Below are positions 34,363 through 42,475 of a stretch of 64,000 bases of DNA, piece by piece (positions within the stretch are counted from its first letter, which is position 1; each line of letters starts with the position of its first letter). Source of the DNA: Nocardia araoensis NBRC 100135 (GTDB lineage: Bacteria > Actinomycetota > Actinomycetes > Mycobacteriales > Mycobacteriaceae); contig NZ_BAFR01000085.1 of assembly GCF_000308435.1 (NCBI RefSeq), positions 1-64,000 of the forward strand. The letters are read 5' to 3'. The translations under genes were made by a program, and so were the position numbers. Below the pieces are notes generated by a model that was not told the DNA's origin, did no database searches, and saw only the letters and a list, made by a program, of their open reading frames with translations.

Positions 34363-34423
34363 CGCGAGTGGCACACCATCGAGAGGTCTTCTCGGCCGAT
34401 GCCGCAGTGGTGTGCCACTCGCG
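34363..34423. repeat. 16-bp perfect inverted repeat with nested hairpin
   Basis: CGCGAGTGGCACACCA (34363-34378) and its exact complement TGGTGTGCCACTCGCG (34408-34423) flank a 29-base loop that itself holds CGAGA-GGTCT-TCTCG. It lies in the divergent gap between the LuxR-type regulator and the epoxide hydrolase gene. Confidence 0.85.
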
Positions 34424-34479
34424 GAAATAGTGATTTCTCGTGATGCGGCGGCCACCTCGTTACGCGAAATATCAATCGC

Positions 34480-35625
34480 ATGACGAACACCGAGATCCAC
34501 CCCTTCCGTATCGATATCCCGCAGGCCGACCTGGACGAGCTTCGGCTGCGGCTGGTCCGTACCCGCTGGATCGATGACCTGCCCGGCGCCGGCTGGGAGC
34601 GCGGTGTGCCGACGGCGTACCTGAAGGAGCTGGCCGGGTACTGGGCCGAGAAATTCGACTGGCGTGCGGCCGAGGCGGAGCTGAACGCCTACCCGCAGTT
34701 CACCACCACCATCGACGGCCAGAACGTGCATTTCCTGCACGTGCGCTCGGCGCGGGAGGACGCCACACCGTTGCTGTTGCTGCACGGCTGGCCCAGTTCG
34801 GTGGCCGACTTCCGCGACGTGATCGGCCCGCTCACCGACCCGGACTCGGACGCGCCCGCGTTCCACCTGGTCATCCCGTCGCTGCCCGGCCACGGTTTCT
34901 CCGGCCCGCTCACCGAGCGAGGCTGGAACGACGGCCGGATCGCGGCGGCGCTCGCCGAACTCATGGCTCGCCTCGGCTATGACCGCTACGGCGTGCAGGG
35001 CGGCGACCACGGCGCGTTCATCGCCCCGGCCCTGGCGCGGATCGACACCGACCATGTGCTCGGTGTGCACGTCAACGCACTGGTCACCTTCCCGACCGGC
35101 GACCCCGCCGACATGGCCGCCCTCACCGACGCGGAAAAGGCGCGGCTCGCCGCGATGAAGAAATTCCAGGACGACGGCTCGGCCTACATGAACCTGCAAG
35201 GTTCCCGCCCCGACACCATCGCCCAGTTGCTCGCCGACTCCCCGGCCGGGCTGCTCGGCTGGATCGCGGAGAAATACCGCGAGTGGACCGACAGCGCCCA
35301 CGACCTGCCCGAACAAGCCGTCGATATCGACCGCCTGCTCACCACCGTGAGCATCTACTGGTTGACCGACACCGCCCGCAGCGTCGCCAACCTGTACTAC
35401 GAACGCTTCCACGACGCCACCATGTTCGCCCCGAAACCGAAGGGCACCGTGCCCACCGGCGTCGCGGTCTTCAAGGACGGCGACTACGCCATCCGCCGCT
35501 TCGCCGAACGCACCCACAACATCACCCACTGGTCGGAGTTCTACTCCGGCGGGCATTTCCCCGCACTCGAGGTACCGGAGCTGCTGATCGGCGACATCCG
35601 CGAGTTCTTCCGGTCGCTCGGCTGA
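34480..35625 (+). CDS. Epoxide hydrolase (EHN-domain alpha/beta hydrolase)
   Basis: A 381-residue alpha/beta hydrolase with the N-terminal EHN domain typical of microsomal-type epoxide hydrolases ([20 protein letters not shown]...[14 protein letters not shown]). The oxyanion motif HGWP is at 102-105, the nucleophile D176 lies in GGDHGAF, and the catalytic His is H359 in GGHFPALE. It opens an epoxide to a diol through an aspartyl ester intermediate. No Shine-Dalgarno site is visible. A clear terminator hairpin follows. It is divergent from the large LuxR-family regulator, a possible controller. Confidence 0.93.
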   Translation: MTNTEIHPFRIDIPQADLDELRLRLVRTRWIDDLPGAGWERGVPTAYLKELAGYWAEKFDWRAAEAELNAYPQFTTTIDGQNVHFLHVRSAREDATPLLLLHGWPSSVADFRDVIGPLTDPDSDAPAFHLVIPSLPGHGFSGPLTERGWNDGRIAAALAELMARLGYDRYGVQGGDHGAFIAPALARIDTDHVLGVHVNALVTFPTGDPADMAALTDAEKARLAAMKKFQDDGSAYMNLQGSRPDTIAQLLADSPAGLLGWIAEKYREWTDSAHDLPEQAVDIDRLLTTVSIYWLTDTARSVANLYYERFHDATMFAPKPKGTVPTGVAVFKDGDYAIRRFAERTHNITHWSEFYSGGHFPALEVPELLIGDIREFFRSLG

Positions 35626-35642
35626 TTCGAATGGAGTCGTTG

Positions 35643-35666
35643 GGCAGGCGGTCGTCGCCGCCTGCC
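35643..35666 (+). terminator. Intrinsic-type stem-loop after epoxide hydrolase
   Basis: GGCAGGCGG-TCGTCG-CCGCCTGCC, a perfect 9-bp stem 17 bases after the stop codon. Confidence 0.7.
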
Positions 35667-35730
35667 TGAGGTCATGCCACGACTACCGATGCTCGTCGGC
35701 GGCCCGCCGGACTGAGATAACGTCGAGCAG

Positions 35731-36267
35731 GTGAACCGCACTCAGTGGACTATCCACGGCGAGCGTCTCGTGGACGAGAATCGCCATATCAGATTGTCGA
35801 CCGTGGATGTGGAGCTACCTGACGGAGTGAAGTTCACGCAATACGTTGCGCGCATGCCGCGATGCGCGATGACGTTGGTACTGAACGACAAGCGCGAGGC
35901 GCTACTGATGTACCGGCATCGCTTCATCATCGATCGTTGGGTATGGGAACTCCCGGGCGGTTACGTCGACGGTGCCGAGGACGTAGCGACCGCCGCGGCA
36001 CGGGAGGTCGAAGAGGAGACCGGCTGGCGTCCGAACACCATGGAGCATCTGGTCACCTATCAACCGGCCATCGGCACGCTGGATCAACCGCAGGAGATCT
36101 ACCTGGCCCGTGGGGCGCGCTTGACCGACACCCAGCCGGACATCAACGAGGCCGAGAAGATCCGCTGGATTGCACTCGAGGAAGCGGAACGGATGATCGG
36201 GCGGGGCGAGATCGTGGGCGCCGCAACGGTAGTCGCGGTGTACCGAGCACTCAGTCTGCCCGCCTAG
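35731..36267 (+). CDS. NUDIX hydrolase (ADP-ribose pyrophosphatase-like)
   Basis: A 178-residue NUDIX protein. The Nudix box GX5EX7REVEEETGW spans 77-99 with all metal-binding glutamates present. 'WVWELPGGYVDGAED' just before it and the Pro/Leu pattern 'ATGTLDQPQEIYLA'-like segment after it fit ADP-ribose/NDP-sugar pyrophosphatases. GTG start at 35731. It converges on a regulator region that contains a broken XRE/TPR gene. Substrate not determinable. Confidence 0.9.
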   Translation: MNRTQWTIHGERLVDENRHIRLSTVDVELPDGVKFTQYVARMPRCAMTLVLNDKREALLMYRHRFIIDRWVWELPGGYVDGAEDVATAAAREVEEETGWRPNTMEHLVTYQPAIGTLDQPQEIYLARGARLTDTQPDINEAEKIRWIALEEAERMIGRGEIVGAATVVAVYRALSLPA

Positions 36268-36571
36268 CGATCGTCCTGACCTGCTGTCGGAACTCTGCGA
36301 CATCGGGCAGCGCCGCGTGTGTAGAAAGGCGACTACGCAAATCACGCAGGTAAGCAATTGTGCGTTGGGATCGCAGCCCACCGACGAGTTCGAGCGCTTC
36401 AGTACCGAGTCGGACAGCTTCGTGTGGATCGCCATCGACGAGGGCGGAAGCCAGCAGGCAAAGATTGAACGTCCGCGCGTGGTCACCGAGGTCGCGAAAA
36501 TTGATCAGCTGCACGCGACCACGAGTCGCTCGACGGCCGAAACGGATCAGCCGCGATCGATCCCGCACCAA
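36251..36571 (-). CDS. TPR-like C-terminal fragment of a regulator
   Basis: A 106-residue frame starting at TTG 36571 or GTG 36568, overlapping by about 25 bases the end of the XRE pseudogene. From about residue 24 it reads like the last TPR repeats of an actinobacterial XRE/TPR regulator: FNLCLLASALVDGDPHEAVRLGTEALELVGG, then 'LRSQRTIAYLRDLRSRLSTH'. The first 20 residues are Arg-rich and not family-like. There is no HTH and no ribosome site. It may be the surviving 3' end of a second, paralogous regulator, or a small TPR protein. Confidence 0.45.
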   Translation of the reverse strand: MVRDRSRLIRFGRRATRGRVQLINFRDLGDHARTFNLCLLASALVDGDPHEAVRLGTEALELVGGLRSQRTIAYLRDLRSRLSTHAALPDVAEFRQQVRTIARRAD

Positions 36572-37770
36572 GCGGCGAAACCCCGCACACTCTCATTGCT
36601 GCGTGCGTCGTCGCGTGCTAGGACGCGAATGGTCTCGTGAACCATGGGGTGGTAGCGGGTCTGCGTCGGCGCGATCTCCTTAGCTTTGCGCAAGGAGGTA
36701 AGGGCTTTCGTCCGATCGCCGTGAAGCAGGAATCCGCGGGCCAGGTCGATGTAATGGTGGCCCGCGCGCTCCCGGGGCGTCGTGGCTGGGAGACGCACGT
36801 GCTCGGCGCGTTACACCGCCTCGGTGCCATCCATCATCTCGACGGCCAGCCCGACCGACCAAATGCCGACATTCGTGACGCCGAAGCAGAGCCGGTAGTC
36901 GTCTCGGTCGCCACCGAGGCGGCGGGCAGTTTCTCGCGCTTCGGCGAGGTGTTCGTCGGCTACATCGCGCCGCCCCGCGCGAGCTGCGGCGAGACCGGAT
37001 TTCAGGTGCAGATTGCCCCACATGCTGAGGACAGTCGGATCGTTGCCGCTGATCTCGGATTCGATGGTGGCGCGGCCGGATTCGAGAAAGCGCAGGGCGG
37101 TCGACCATTCGGCCGTGCAGATCAGCTCGCCCGCACGCTGATAATCGCCCGCGAGGACGGCCAGTTGATCACCGGATTGCGCGGCTGCCCATTCGTACCG
37201 CTCGACGCACAGCGAGGAAAGGTCGATGTAGCCGAGTTTGTACACGAGTTGCCCGGTCGCGGCGAACACTTCGGCGAGGAGCCCGAAGAGGCGCTCGCGC
37301 TTCGCTCCGCTCGCGCTGTGCCATGCGACGCGGAGGTCCGCGAGCAGGCCGGGTAGGAGCGTGCCGAGATCGCCGAGGTTGACGGAGTGACGCATCGCGG
37401 ACGCCCTCGCGACGTCAGCGGCGAGTTCGCGCTCGGGCCGTGCGTTCATCGCGCCGTCCGGCTCGATCTTGTAAGCGGCCAGTTCACGGCGGATCTCGGG
37501 TACCCCGGCATGCACTAGCTGTTCGTCGCGAGTCTGGCGTGGGTAGGGCTGCTCTAGGAGGTCGGCGAGGTTCACCCGCAGCGCGCGGGCGCAGGCCGCG
37601 ACGAAAGCCGGAGACGCGGGCGCGCGGCCGCGTTCGACCTTGCGGACCAGGCTCGCCGAGAAGTTCGCTTCCCGTGCGAGTCTCTCCTGGCTCCATCCCG
37701 CTAGTTTCCTTGCGACACGTACTTTGTCGCCGACACCGGACTCCTGGGTCATCGTCATCACGGATTCCAT
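36547..37770 (-). pseudogene. XRE family regulator with TPR domain, interrupted by an in-frame TAA
   Basis: Residues 1-319 (37770 to 36814) contain the XRE HTH (DKVRVARKLAGWSQERLAREANFSASLVRKVERG, about 14-47) and most of the TPR ligand domain. The frame then meets TAA at 36811-36813 and, in the same register, continues without further stops to 36547 as RAEHVRLPATTPRERAGHHY...ALTSLRKAKEIAPTQ, which is the expected end of this family. A single nonsense change thus truncates the protein by about 87 residues. ATG 37770 has AAGGAAG eight bases upstream. It could be a pseudogene, a functional short form or a sequencing error. Confidence 0.8.
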
Positions 37771-37958
37771 TCCACAGACTTCCTTATCCCCAGAGTGACA
37801 AATCTTTTGCCGATTCGCTGTCTTGTTCGTCGGTCACAGTTTGGTCCGGCCTCGGCGCCGGGTGAGCACATCCCTTGTCTCAGCACTGATCGCGTTCCCA
37901 GGATCCAAGAGATCCCCGGCGCCGGGTGCCACACCACATCGACGGATAAGGGGTGGAC

Positions 37959-38300
37959 ATGGTGGAAATCGCGCTGGGCTATATCCGGCTGGATCAGTCC
38001 GGCAAGGACCACGTCGAGGAGGAGCGCGCGATTCGGGCGCTAGCCGAACGAAAGGGCTATCCCGAGCCGGAAGTGCTGGTCGTGGATCGCGATGCGCTGA
38101 TGCCGACGCTGCTGCTCGTACAGGCGATCCGCCGGGTGGGCGCTTCGGCCGTCATCGCTCCGACTCGGGAGCACATCTGGACTGCCAGGCGTGCGCTCAC
38201 GGAGGAGGTGGCGCTGATTGTCGTTGCACCCGAACAGATATGGGAGCGTGGGCACCGGTGGCCGCCGTTCGGATCGTCGGGGAGCGGGGTGGGCGTTTGA
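37959..38300 (+). CDS. Small serine-recombinase-fold protein without catalytic serine
   Basis: A 113-residue protein whose start, ALGYIRLDQSGKDHVEEERAIRALAERKGYPEPEVLVVD, follows the pattern of the resolvase N-terminal domain (Y-x-R followed by a helix and a 'KGY' turn). The catalytic Ser normally found after 'R-V' is replaced and no DNA-binding domain follows, so it is unlikely to recombine DNA. The ATG at 37959 is preceded by AAGGGG. Its stop overlaps the next start (TGATG). It is divergent from the broken XRE regulator. Function unknown. Confidence 0.6.
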   Translation: MVEIALGYIRLDQSGKDHVEEERAIRALAERKGYPEPEVLVVDRDALMPTLLLVQAIRRVGASAVIAPTREHIWTARRALTEEVALIVVAPEQIWERGHRWPPFGSSGSGVGV

Positions 38301-38884
38301 TGTCCGGCTGGTCCGAGTTCGGCGTAGCGCTGATGCTGGGGGCGGCTGCGGTCGCGGTACTGCTGACTGTCTTCCTCGCGGCGAGCCGATGGTGGCGGAA
38401 GCCGTTGCGTGGTCCGAGCGTCTATCACATCGCCGAACGCGTGGGCCATGAGCAACTGTGCCTGCTGGGCTGGCCGCCATTGGGTTGGCCTGCGGTAGAG
38501 CCGAGAGACGGCCCGGAATTCGCTCCCGGTGATGCGCACGCGCTCATGCAGGTGCATTTGGAATGCGATGCGAACGAATGCTCGTGGAAATGCGCGGCGG
38601 TCGAGGCTCTGCGGCTCGCCGGGCCGGATGCGCCCTTCCAAGTATCCGCGCCGACCAGACCGCCATTGACCCGCCGGTCGGCAACCGTCGCGTGCTCCGC
38701 GAACTACCGGCCCGTCGTCGCGACGGGCCGTAAATTGCCTCGGCATCGCGGAGCAACAGCGTCACCGGCCCCGTACTCGGAGGGTCAGACGCTCGCGACA
38801 GCGGTGATATCACGTGGAAGCACCGTAGTCAGGACTCGCTCGGGGACCGGAGGCCGTCGAGCGGCGGCCGGAGCGATGGTGTGA
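38300..38884 (+). CDS. Single-pass membrane hypothetical protein
   Basis: A 194-residue protein with one N-terminal transmembrane helix (about 7-28, FGVALMLGAAAVAVLLTVFLAA), a basic stop-transfer RWWRK, and a hydrophilic domain with the Cys/Glu-rich segment LECDANECSWKC (about 88-99). The last 80 residues (from about QVSAPTRPP) are Arg/Ser/Thr-rich low-complexity sequence that could reflect a frame change relative to relatives. It overlaps the recombinase-like gene by one base, so the two are co-translated. No family recognised. Confidence 0.6.
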   Translation: MSGWSEFGVALMLGAAAVAVLLTVFLAASRWWRKPLRGPSVYHIAERVGHEQLCLLGWPPLGWPAVEPRDGPEFAPGDAHALMQVHLECDANECSWKCAAVEALRLAGPDAPFQVSAPTRPPLTRRSATVACSANYRPVVATGRKLPRHRGATASPAPYSEGQTLATAVISRGSTVVRTRSGTGGRRAAAGAMV

Positions 38885-39008
38885 TCGACGTATTTCCTTC
38901 GGAGGCGTTGAGTCCAGAGACCGTTCTTGTGAGCCCACTGATCAGTCGACGTGGTGCGTTGAAGCTGCCCGCGCTGCTGGTTTCGGGTTCGGTTGTCCGG
39001 TCCGAAAA

Positions 39009-39482
39009 CTAGCTGCCGGAGACGATGGCGGCAAGGTTGGCGAGCTCGTTCTCCCGTCCCTGGGTGAGGCGCTGAGTCCAGACGTCGTCGTGCATGGCGT
39101 CGACGGTCATGACCACGCGGACGCCCGCGTCGGTCGGCTCGAGCTCGACGGTGGTGAGGAATTCGTACGGCTCGACGCCGGGGATGAAGTCGGCCAGGGA
39201 GGTGTAGGCGAGCCGGTCGGGGCCGTCGATCTCGGTGAACGTCTTGCGGGACTCGGTGGACAGTGGCATGCCCGCGGATCGCATGAATTCGATCTGCTCG
39301 GGGGCGGTCGCGGTCATCGTGTAGACCAGTTCGCCGCCAGGGCGCAGGTCGAGCTGGTCGACGCGGACGGTGAAACCGTCGGGTGCCCACCACTTCTCGA
39401 TGCCCGCCGGGGTGGTCCACAGTTCCCAGATCGCCTGGGCGGTGGCGGGGTAGTCGCGTTCGATGCGGATCTGCTCGGGCAT
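39009..39482 (-). CDS. SRPBCC (AHSA1-like) domain protein
   Basis: A 157-residue single-domain SRPBCC protein of the AHSA1/START group: 'RDYPATAQAIWELWTTPAGIEKWWAPDGFTV' (about 9-39) is the classic first strand/helix, and 'ELEPTDAGVRVVMTVDAMHDDVWTQRLTQGRENELANL' closes the fold. AGGAGC precedes the ATG at eight bases. It is divergent from an ArsR protein that itself carries an SRPBCC domain; an 18-bp palindrome lies between. Probably binds a hydrophobic small molecule. Confidence 0.9.
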   Translation of the reverse strand: MPEQIRIERDYPATAQAIWELWTTPAGIEKWWAPDGFTVRVDQLDLRPGGELVYTMTATAPEQIEFMRSAGMPLSTESRKTFTEIDGPDRLAYTSLADFIPGVEPYEFLTTVELEPTDAGVRVVMTVDAMHDDVWTQRLTQGRENELANLAAIVSGS

Positions 39483-39503
39483 GTCGTGCTCCTGGTTCAG
39501 AAG

Positions 39504-39521
39504 TATTCCTTGAAAGGAATA
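39504..39521. promoter_or_regulatory. ArsR-type operator palindrome
   Basis: TATTCCTT-GA-AAGGAATA, a perfect 18-bp inverted repeat between the divergent SRPBCC and ArsR-SRPBCC genes. It directly precedes ATG 39525 and probably binds the ArsR-type protein to control both genes. Confidence 0.75.
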
Positions 39522-39545
39522 TATATGAGGAGGCATGCTTGGTCA

Positions 39546-40310
39546 ATGGACCCCGCACTATTCGCCGCTCTGGCCGAACCGAACCGCATGCGGATCGTGG
39601 AGTTGCTGAACGCCGCGCCGCGTCCGGTCGGCGAGATCGCTACCGCACTCGGCCTGAGACAACCGCAGACGACCAAACATCTCCAGGCGCTCGAGCGCGC
39701 GGGCCTGGTGGTAATGGAACCGCTCGGGCAGCGCCGCATCTACGCCCTGCGCCGGGGTCCGCTGCGCGAGCTGCGACAGTGGCTGGCGGGATTCGAGGCC
39801 GACCATCCCTCGGAGTCGGTGCTCGCGGAATACCGGGTGGCAATCGCCGCCGAGCCGTTGTCGGCCCACGAATTCCATCGGACGCTGTCGGCGCCGCCGG
39901 CGACCGTGTGGGAGTGGTGGACCTCGCCCGACCTGGCGCGCCGGTGGTGGCACCCAGCGCATTTCGAGGTAGCCGACTGCGTCTTGCGGCCGGTCATCGG
40001 GGGCGCCCTGTCGATCGTGCTCCGCGAGGGCGACGGTGCGCTGTATTCCAGCACCGGGCGCTACCTCGAAGTCGTTCCGCCCGAACGGCTCCGGTTCGAG
40101 TTGTCACCGCTGGACGGCAACGGGACCCCGTTGTTCCGGGCCGACCATCTCCTCGAGTTGACCAGCGTCACCGGCGGGACCCGCGTCGACCTACAGATCG
40201 ACGTGTCCGACCCGGCCCCGGGCTCGGAACCGGCCATGGCCGGCATCCGCTTCGGCTGGAATCAGCTGCTGGACAACCTCGCTCACGTCATCAACTCGGC
40301 CACAAGCTGA
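39546..40310 (+). CDS. ArsR family regulator fused to an SRPBCC domain
   Basis: A 254-residue two-domain protein. Residues 1-about 90 are an ArsR winged helix ([20 protein letters not shown]...[28 protein letters not shown]). Residues about 110-250 are an AHSA1-like SRPBCC domain ([28 protein letters not shown]). No metal-binding cysteines of classical ArsR are present, so the SRPBCC domain is probably the ligand sensor. ATG 39546 has GAGGAGG 12 bases upstream; ATG 39525 in the same frame is an alternative adjoining the operator. Confidence 0.87.
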   Translation: MDPALFAALAEPNRMRIVELLNAAPRPVGEIATALGLRQPQTTKHLQALERAGLVVMEPLGQRRIYALRRGPLRELRQWLAGFEADHPSESVLAEYRVAIAAEPLSAHEFHRTLSAPPATVWEWWTSPDLARRWWHPAHFEVADCVLRPVIGGALSIVLREGDGALYSSTGRYLEVVPPERLRFELSPLDGNGTPLFRADHLLELTSVTGGTRVDLQIDVSDPAPGSEPAMAGIRFGWNQLLDNLAHVINSATS

Positions 40311-40488
40311 TTCGGCTACAGGCTGATTCGGCTACCGAGTGATGCCTCGCCCGGGCTCCTTTCCGCCCGAGCGCGGCGGCCGATGCATCCGAACGGGCGA
40401 GCCCGGTGACCTCGTGACCAGCGTCCAGCAACTGGTCGACGACGGCCGAACCGATCCATCCGGTCGCTCCGGTGACAAAGATTTCCAT
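40291..40488 (-). pseudogene. 5' remnant of an NAD(P)-binding epimerase-like gene
   Basis: From ATG 40488 (GGAGTA upstream) the frame gives [45 protein letters not shown], an intact Rossmann start with GATGWIG. It then degenerates into unrelated residues and stops after 65 codons at the edge of the ArsR gene. Full-length relatives are about 280-300 residues. The gene seems to have lost its 3' four-fifths, perhaps when the ArsR-SRPBCC gene arrived. Confidence 0.65.
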
Positions 40489-40767
40489 GCTGATACTCCT
40501 TCGTGTAGGTCCGCGACTACTTCGCTGATCCGATCCGGCGGCGAGCAGAGCGGCGACCAGCGGTCTGTGATGTAGGCGGACGGCCGTAACCCGTGCAGGG
40601 GTATCCGCTGGTCGGCTGCCGGTGCTGACACGGCGACCGGTGGTTGCGCAGCGCACTGGGCAAAGCGCTGAATCGGCCCGCATATTGAGCTGATGGCGGC
40701 TATTTGGGGGAAAGCTGTCCGATGGTTGTCGGACTACCGCACCCGATATGTCGATATCGTCCGCTGA

Positions 40768-42321
40768 TCAACCGGCGACGGGCCCCCTCCGCCGGGACAG
40801 CGCAGACTGCAGCACCACCAGCCCGCCGAGGACGAGTACGGTCACGCCGATCGCGCGGAGTCCGGCGTCCGCGCCCGAGACGAACGCCGTTATCACTTCG
40901 GTGGCGCGATCGGGGGCGGTCGAGGCGAGGGCTTCGGCCACGGTGTGCGGGGAATGGCCGGCGCGGATGTCCGGCGGCAGGGCGGCGGCGAACCGTGCGG
41001 TGAGCACCGTGCCGATGACGGCGACGCCCAAGGCGCTGCCGAATTCCCGGGTGGTGGCTTGCAGTCCCGCTCCGACTCCGGCTTGCTCCGGCGGCAGCGA
41101 ACCGGCGATGGCGCCGGACAGCGTCGGAAGCGCCAGTGCCACACCGATTCCGGTGACCACGGGCCACGTCGCGTAGGCGACGTAGGACGTCTGCGTACCG
41201 CTGGTGGACAGTCCGATCAGTCCGCAGCCGAGGAACGCGAAGGCCAGTGCGATGGTCGCGTCGAGGCCGATGTGTCTCGAGACGCGTCCGGCGTGTCGTG
41301 CGCCGAGGATGATCGGGATGGTCAGCGGCACGATCCCCAGCCCGGTGCGCAGAACGCCGAATCCCTTGGCGTACTGCAAGAACGACGCGTTGACATAGAA
41401 CAGCGCGAACATGCCGAAGAAGACCGCCGTCATCCCGAGGCAGGCACTGCGCAGGCCGGGTACTCGGAACAACCGGGGATCCAGCAGCGGGTGCTCGACC
41501 TTCAGTTCCACGACCGTCCACACGGCGAACAGCACAGCGGCGCAGACGAACCCGGACACGACCACCACGCTGTCCCACCCCGCCTCCGGCCCTTGCACGA
41601 TGCCGAGCAGCAGCGCGACCGACGCACCGACGAGCAGCACCGTGCCGATCGGGTCGAGGCGGCGATCATGGCGCGGCGACACCGGCGCGACGCGTCCCAC
41701 CAGCGCGGCGAGAACCAGGCAGATCGGCACGGCGGCAGCGAACATCCACCGCCACGATCCGCCCGACAGGATCGACCCGCCGCCGACGTTGCCGACGACT
41801 CCGCCGATGCCCGTCATCGAGGCCCAGGTGGCGATGGTCGCGCCCTTGCGTTCGGCAGGGACTGCGTGCAGCAGGACCGAAAGGGTGTTGGGCAGCACGG
41901 CGGCGGCGCCGACTCCGGTGATCGCACGGCCCGCCAGCAGCAGCGCCACGTTCGGTGCGAGCGCGGAGATCAGTGCGCCCGCCGCGAACAGCACCAGCCC
42001 GATGAGCAGCACTCCCTTGCGCCCGAGGCGATCCCCGGCGGCACCGCCTGGGATCACCAGGCACGCGAAGACGATCACGTAGGTGTCGACGATCCAGACC
42101 AGCGCCGAGGCAGACAGGTGAAGCGCGCTCGCGGCGAGCATCGGGACGGCGAGATTGATGGCGGCGACCATCCCGACGACGAGCACCACGCAGGCGCACA
42201 TCACCGCGAGCAGGCCACGCCGCGTGCCAGGAGGGGACATCGGGTCCGGTGACGAAGCCCGATCCGGGATCAAGACATTGAACGGCATGTCGACGACGGT
42301 GTGGACCTCGCGTGTCTGCAT
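40768..42321 (-). CDS. MFS transporter, DHA2 (14-TMS) drug exporter type
   Basis: A 517-residue major facilitator with about 14 hydrophobic helices. Motif A is GGAAGDRLGRKGVLLIGLVLF near residues 80-100 and motif C-like 'GVGAAAVLPNTLSVLLHAVPAERKGATIATW' around 125-155, typical of EmrB/QacA proton-driven multidrug exporters. I use ATG 42321; ATG 42288 is possible. A GCGGAC-ATC-GTCCGC inverted repeat lies about 45 bases upstream (42367-42381) and may be a repressor site. No regulator is adjacent. Confidence 0.92.
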   Translation of the reverse strand: MQTREVHTVVDMPFNVLIPDRASSPDPMSPPGTRRGLLAVMCACVVLVVGMVAAINLAVPMLAASALHLSASALVWIVDTYVIVFACLVIPGGAAGDRLGRKGVLLIGLVLFAAGALISALAPNVALLLAGRAITGVGAAAVLPNTLSVLLHAVPAERKGATIATWASMTGIGGVVGNVGGGSILSGGSWRWMFAAAVPICLVLAALVGRVAPVSPRHDRRLDPIGTVLLVGASVALLLGIVQGPEAGWDSVVVVSGFVCAAVLFAVWTVVELKVEHPLLDPRLFRVPGLRSACLGMTAVFFGMFALFYVNASFLQYAKGFGVLRTGLGIVPLTIPIILGARHAGRVSRHIGLDATIALAFAFLGCGLIGLSTSGTQTSYVAYATWPVVTGIGVALALPTLSGAIAGSLPPEQAGVGAGLQATTREFGSALGVAVIGTVLTARFAAALPPDIRAGHSPHTVAEALASTAPDRATEVITAFVSGADAGLRAIGVTVLVLGGLVVLQSALSRRRGPVAG

Positions 42322-42417
42322 GCCACGCAACTTTGGCAATTATCTTTTTGTACATCGTTCCGAGCGCGGACATCGTCCGCTGATTGAGGTAGCGGCGTTT
42401 CAGGGCTGACGCGGTAC

Positions 42418-42457
42418 ATCCGGAGATCGGCGCCCGCACCGCCGCTGATCTCCGGAT
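42418..42457. terminator. Strong stem-loop after cysNC
   Basis: ATCCGGAGATC (42418-42428) pairs perfectly with GATCTCCGGAT (42447-42457), an 11-bp stem located 18 bases beyond the cysNC stop and upstream of the MFS gene. There is no U-tract. Probable terminator of the IclR-cysD-cysNC operon. Confidence 0.75.
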
Positions 42458-42475
42458 ATTTGGCGCCGATGCCGA

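Noticed and set aside
37959..38300. Possible site-specific recombinase marking a mobile element
   Set aside because: Lacks the catalytic serine and DNA-binding domain, and no terminal repeats, transposase or integrase lie nearby.
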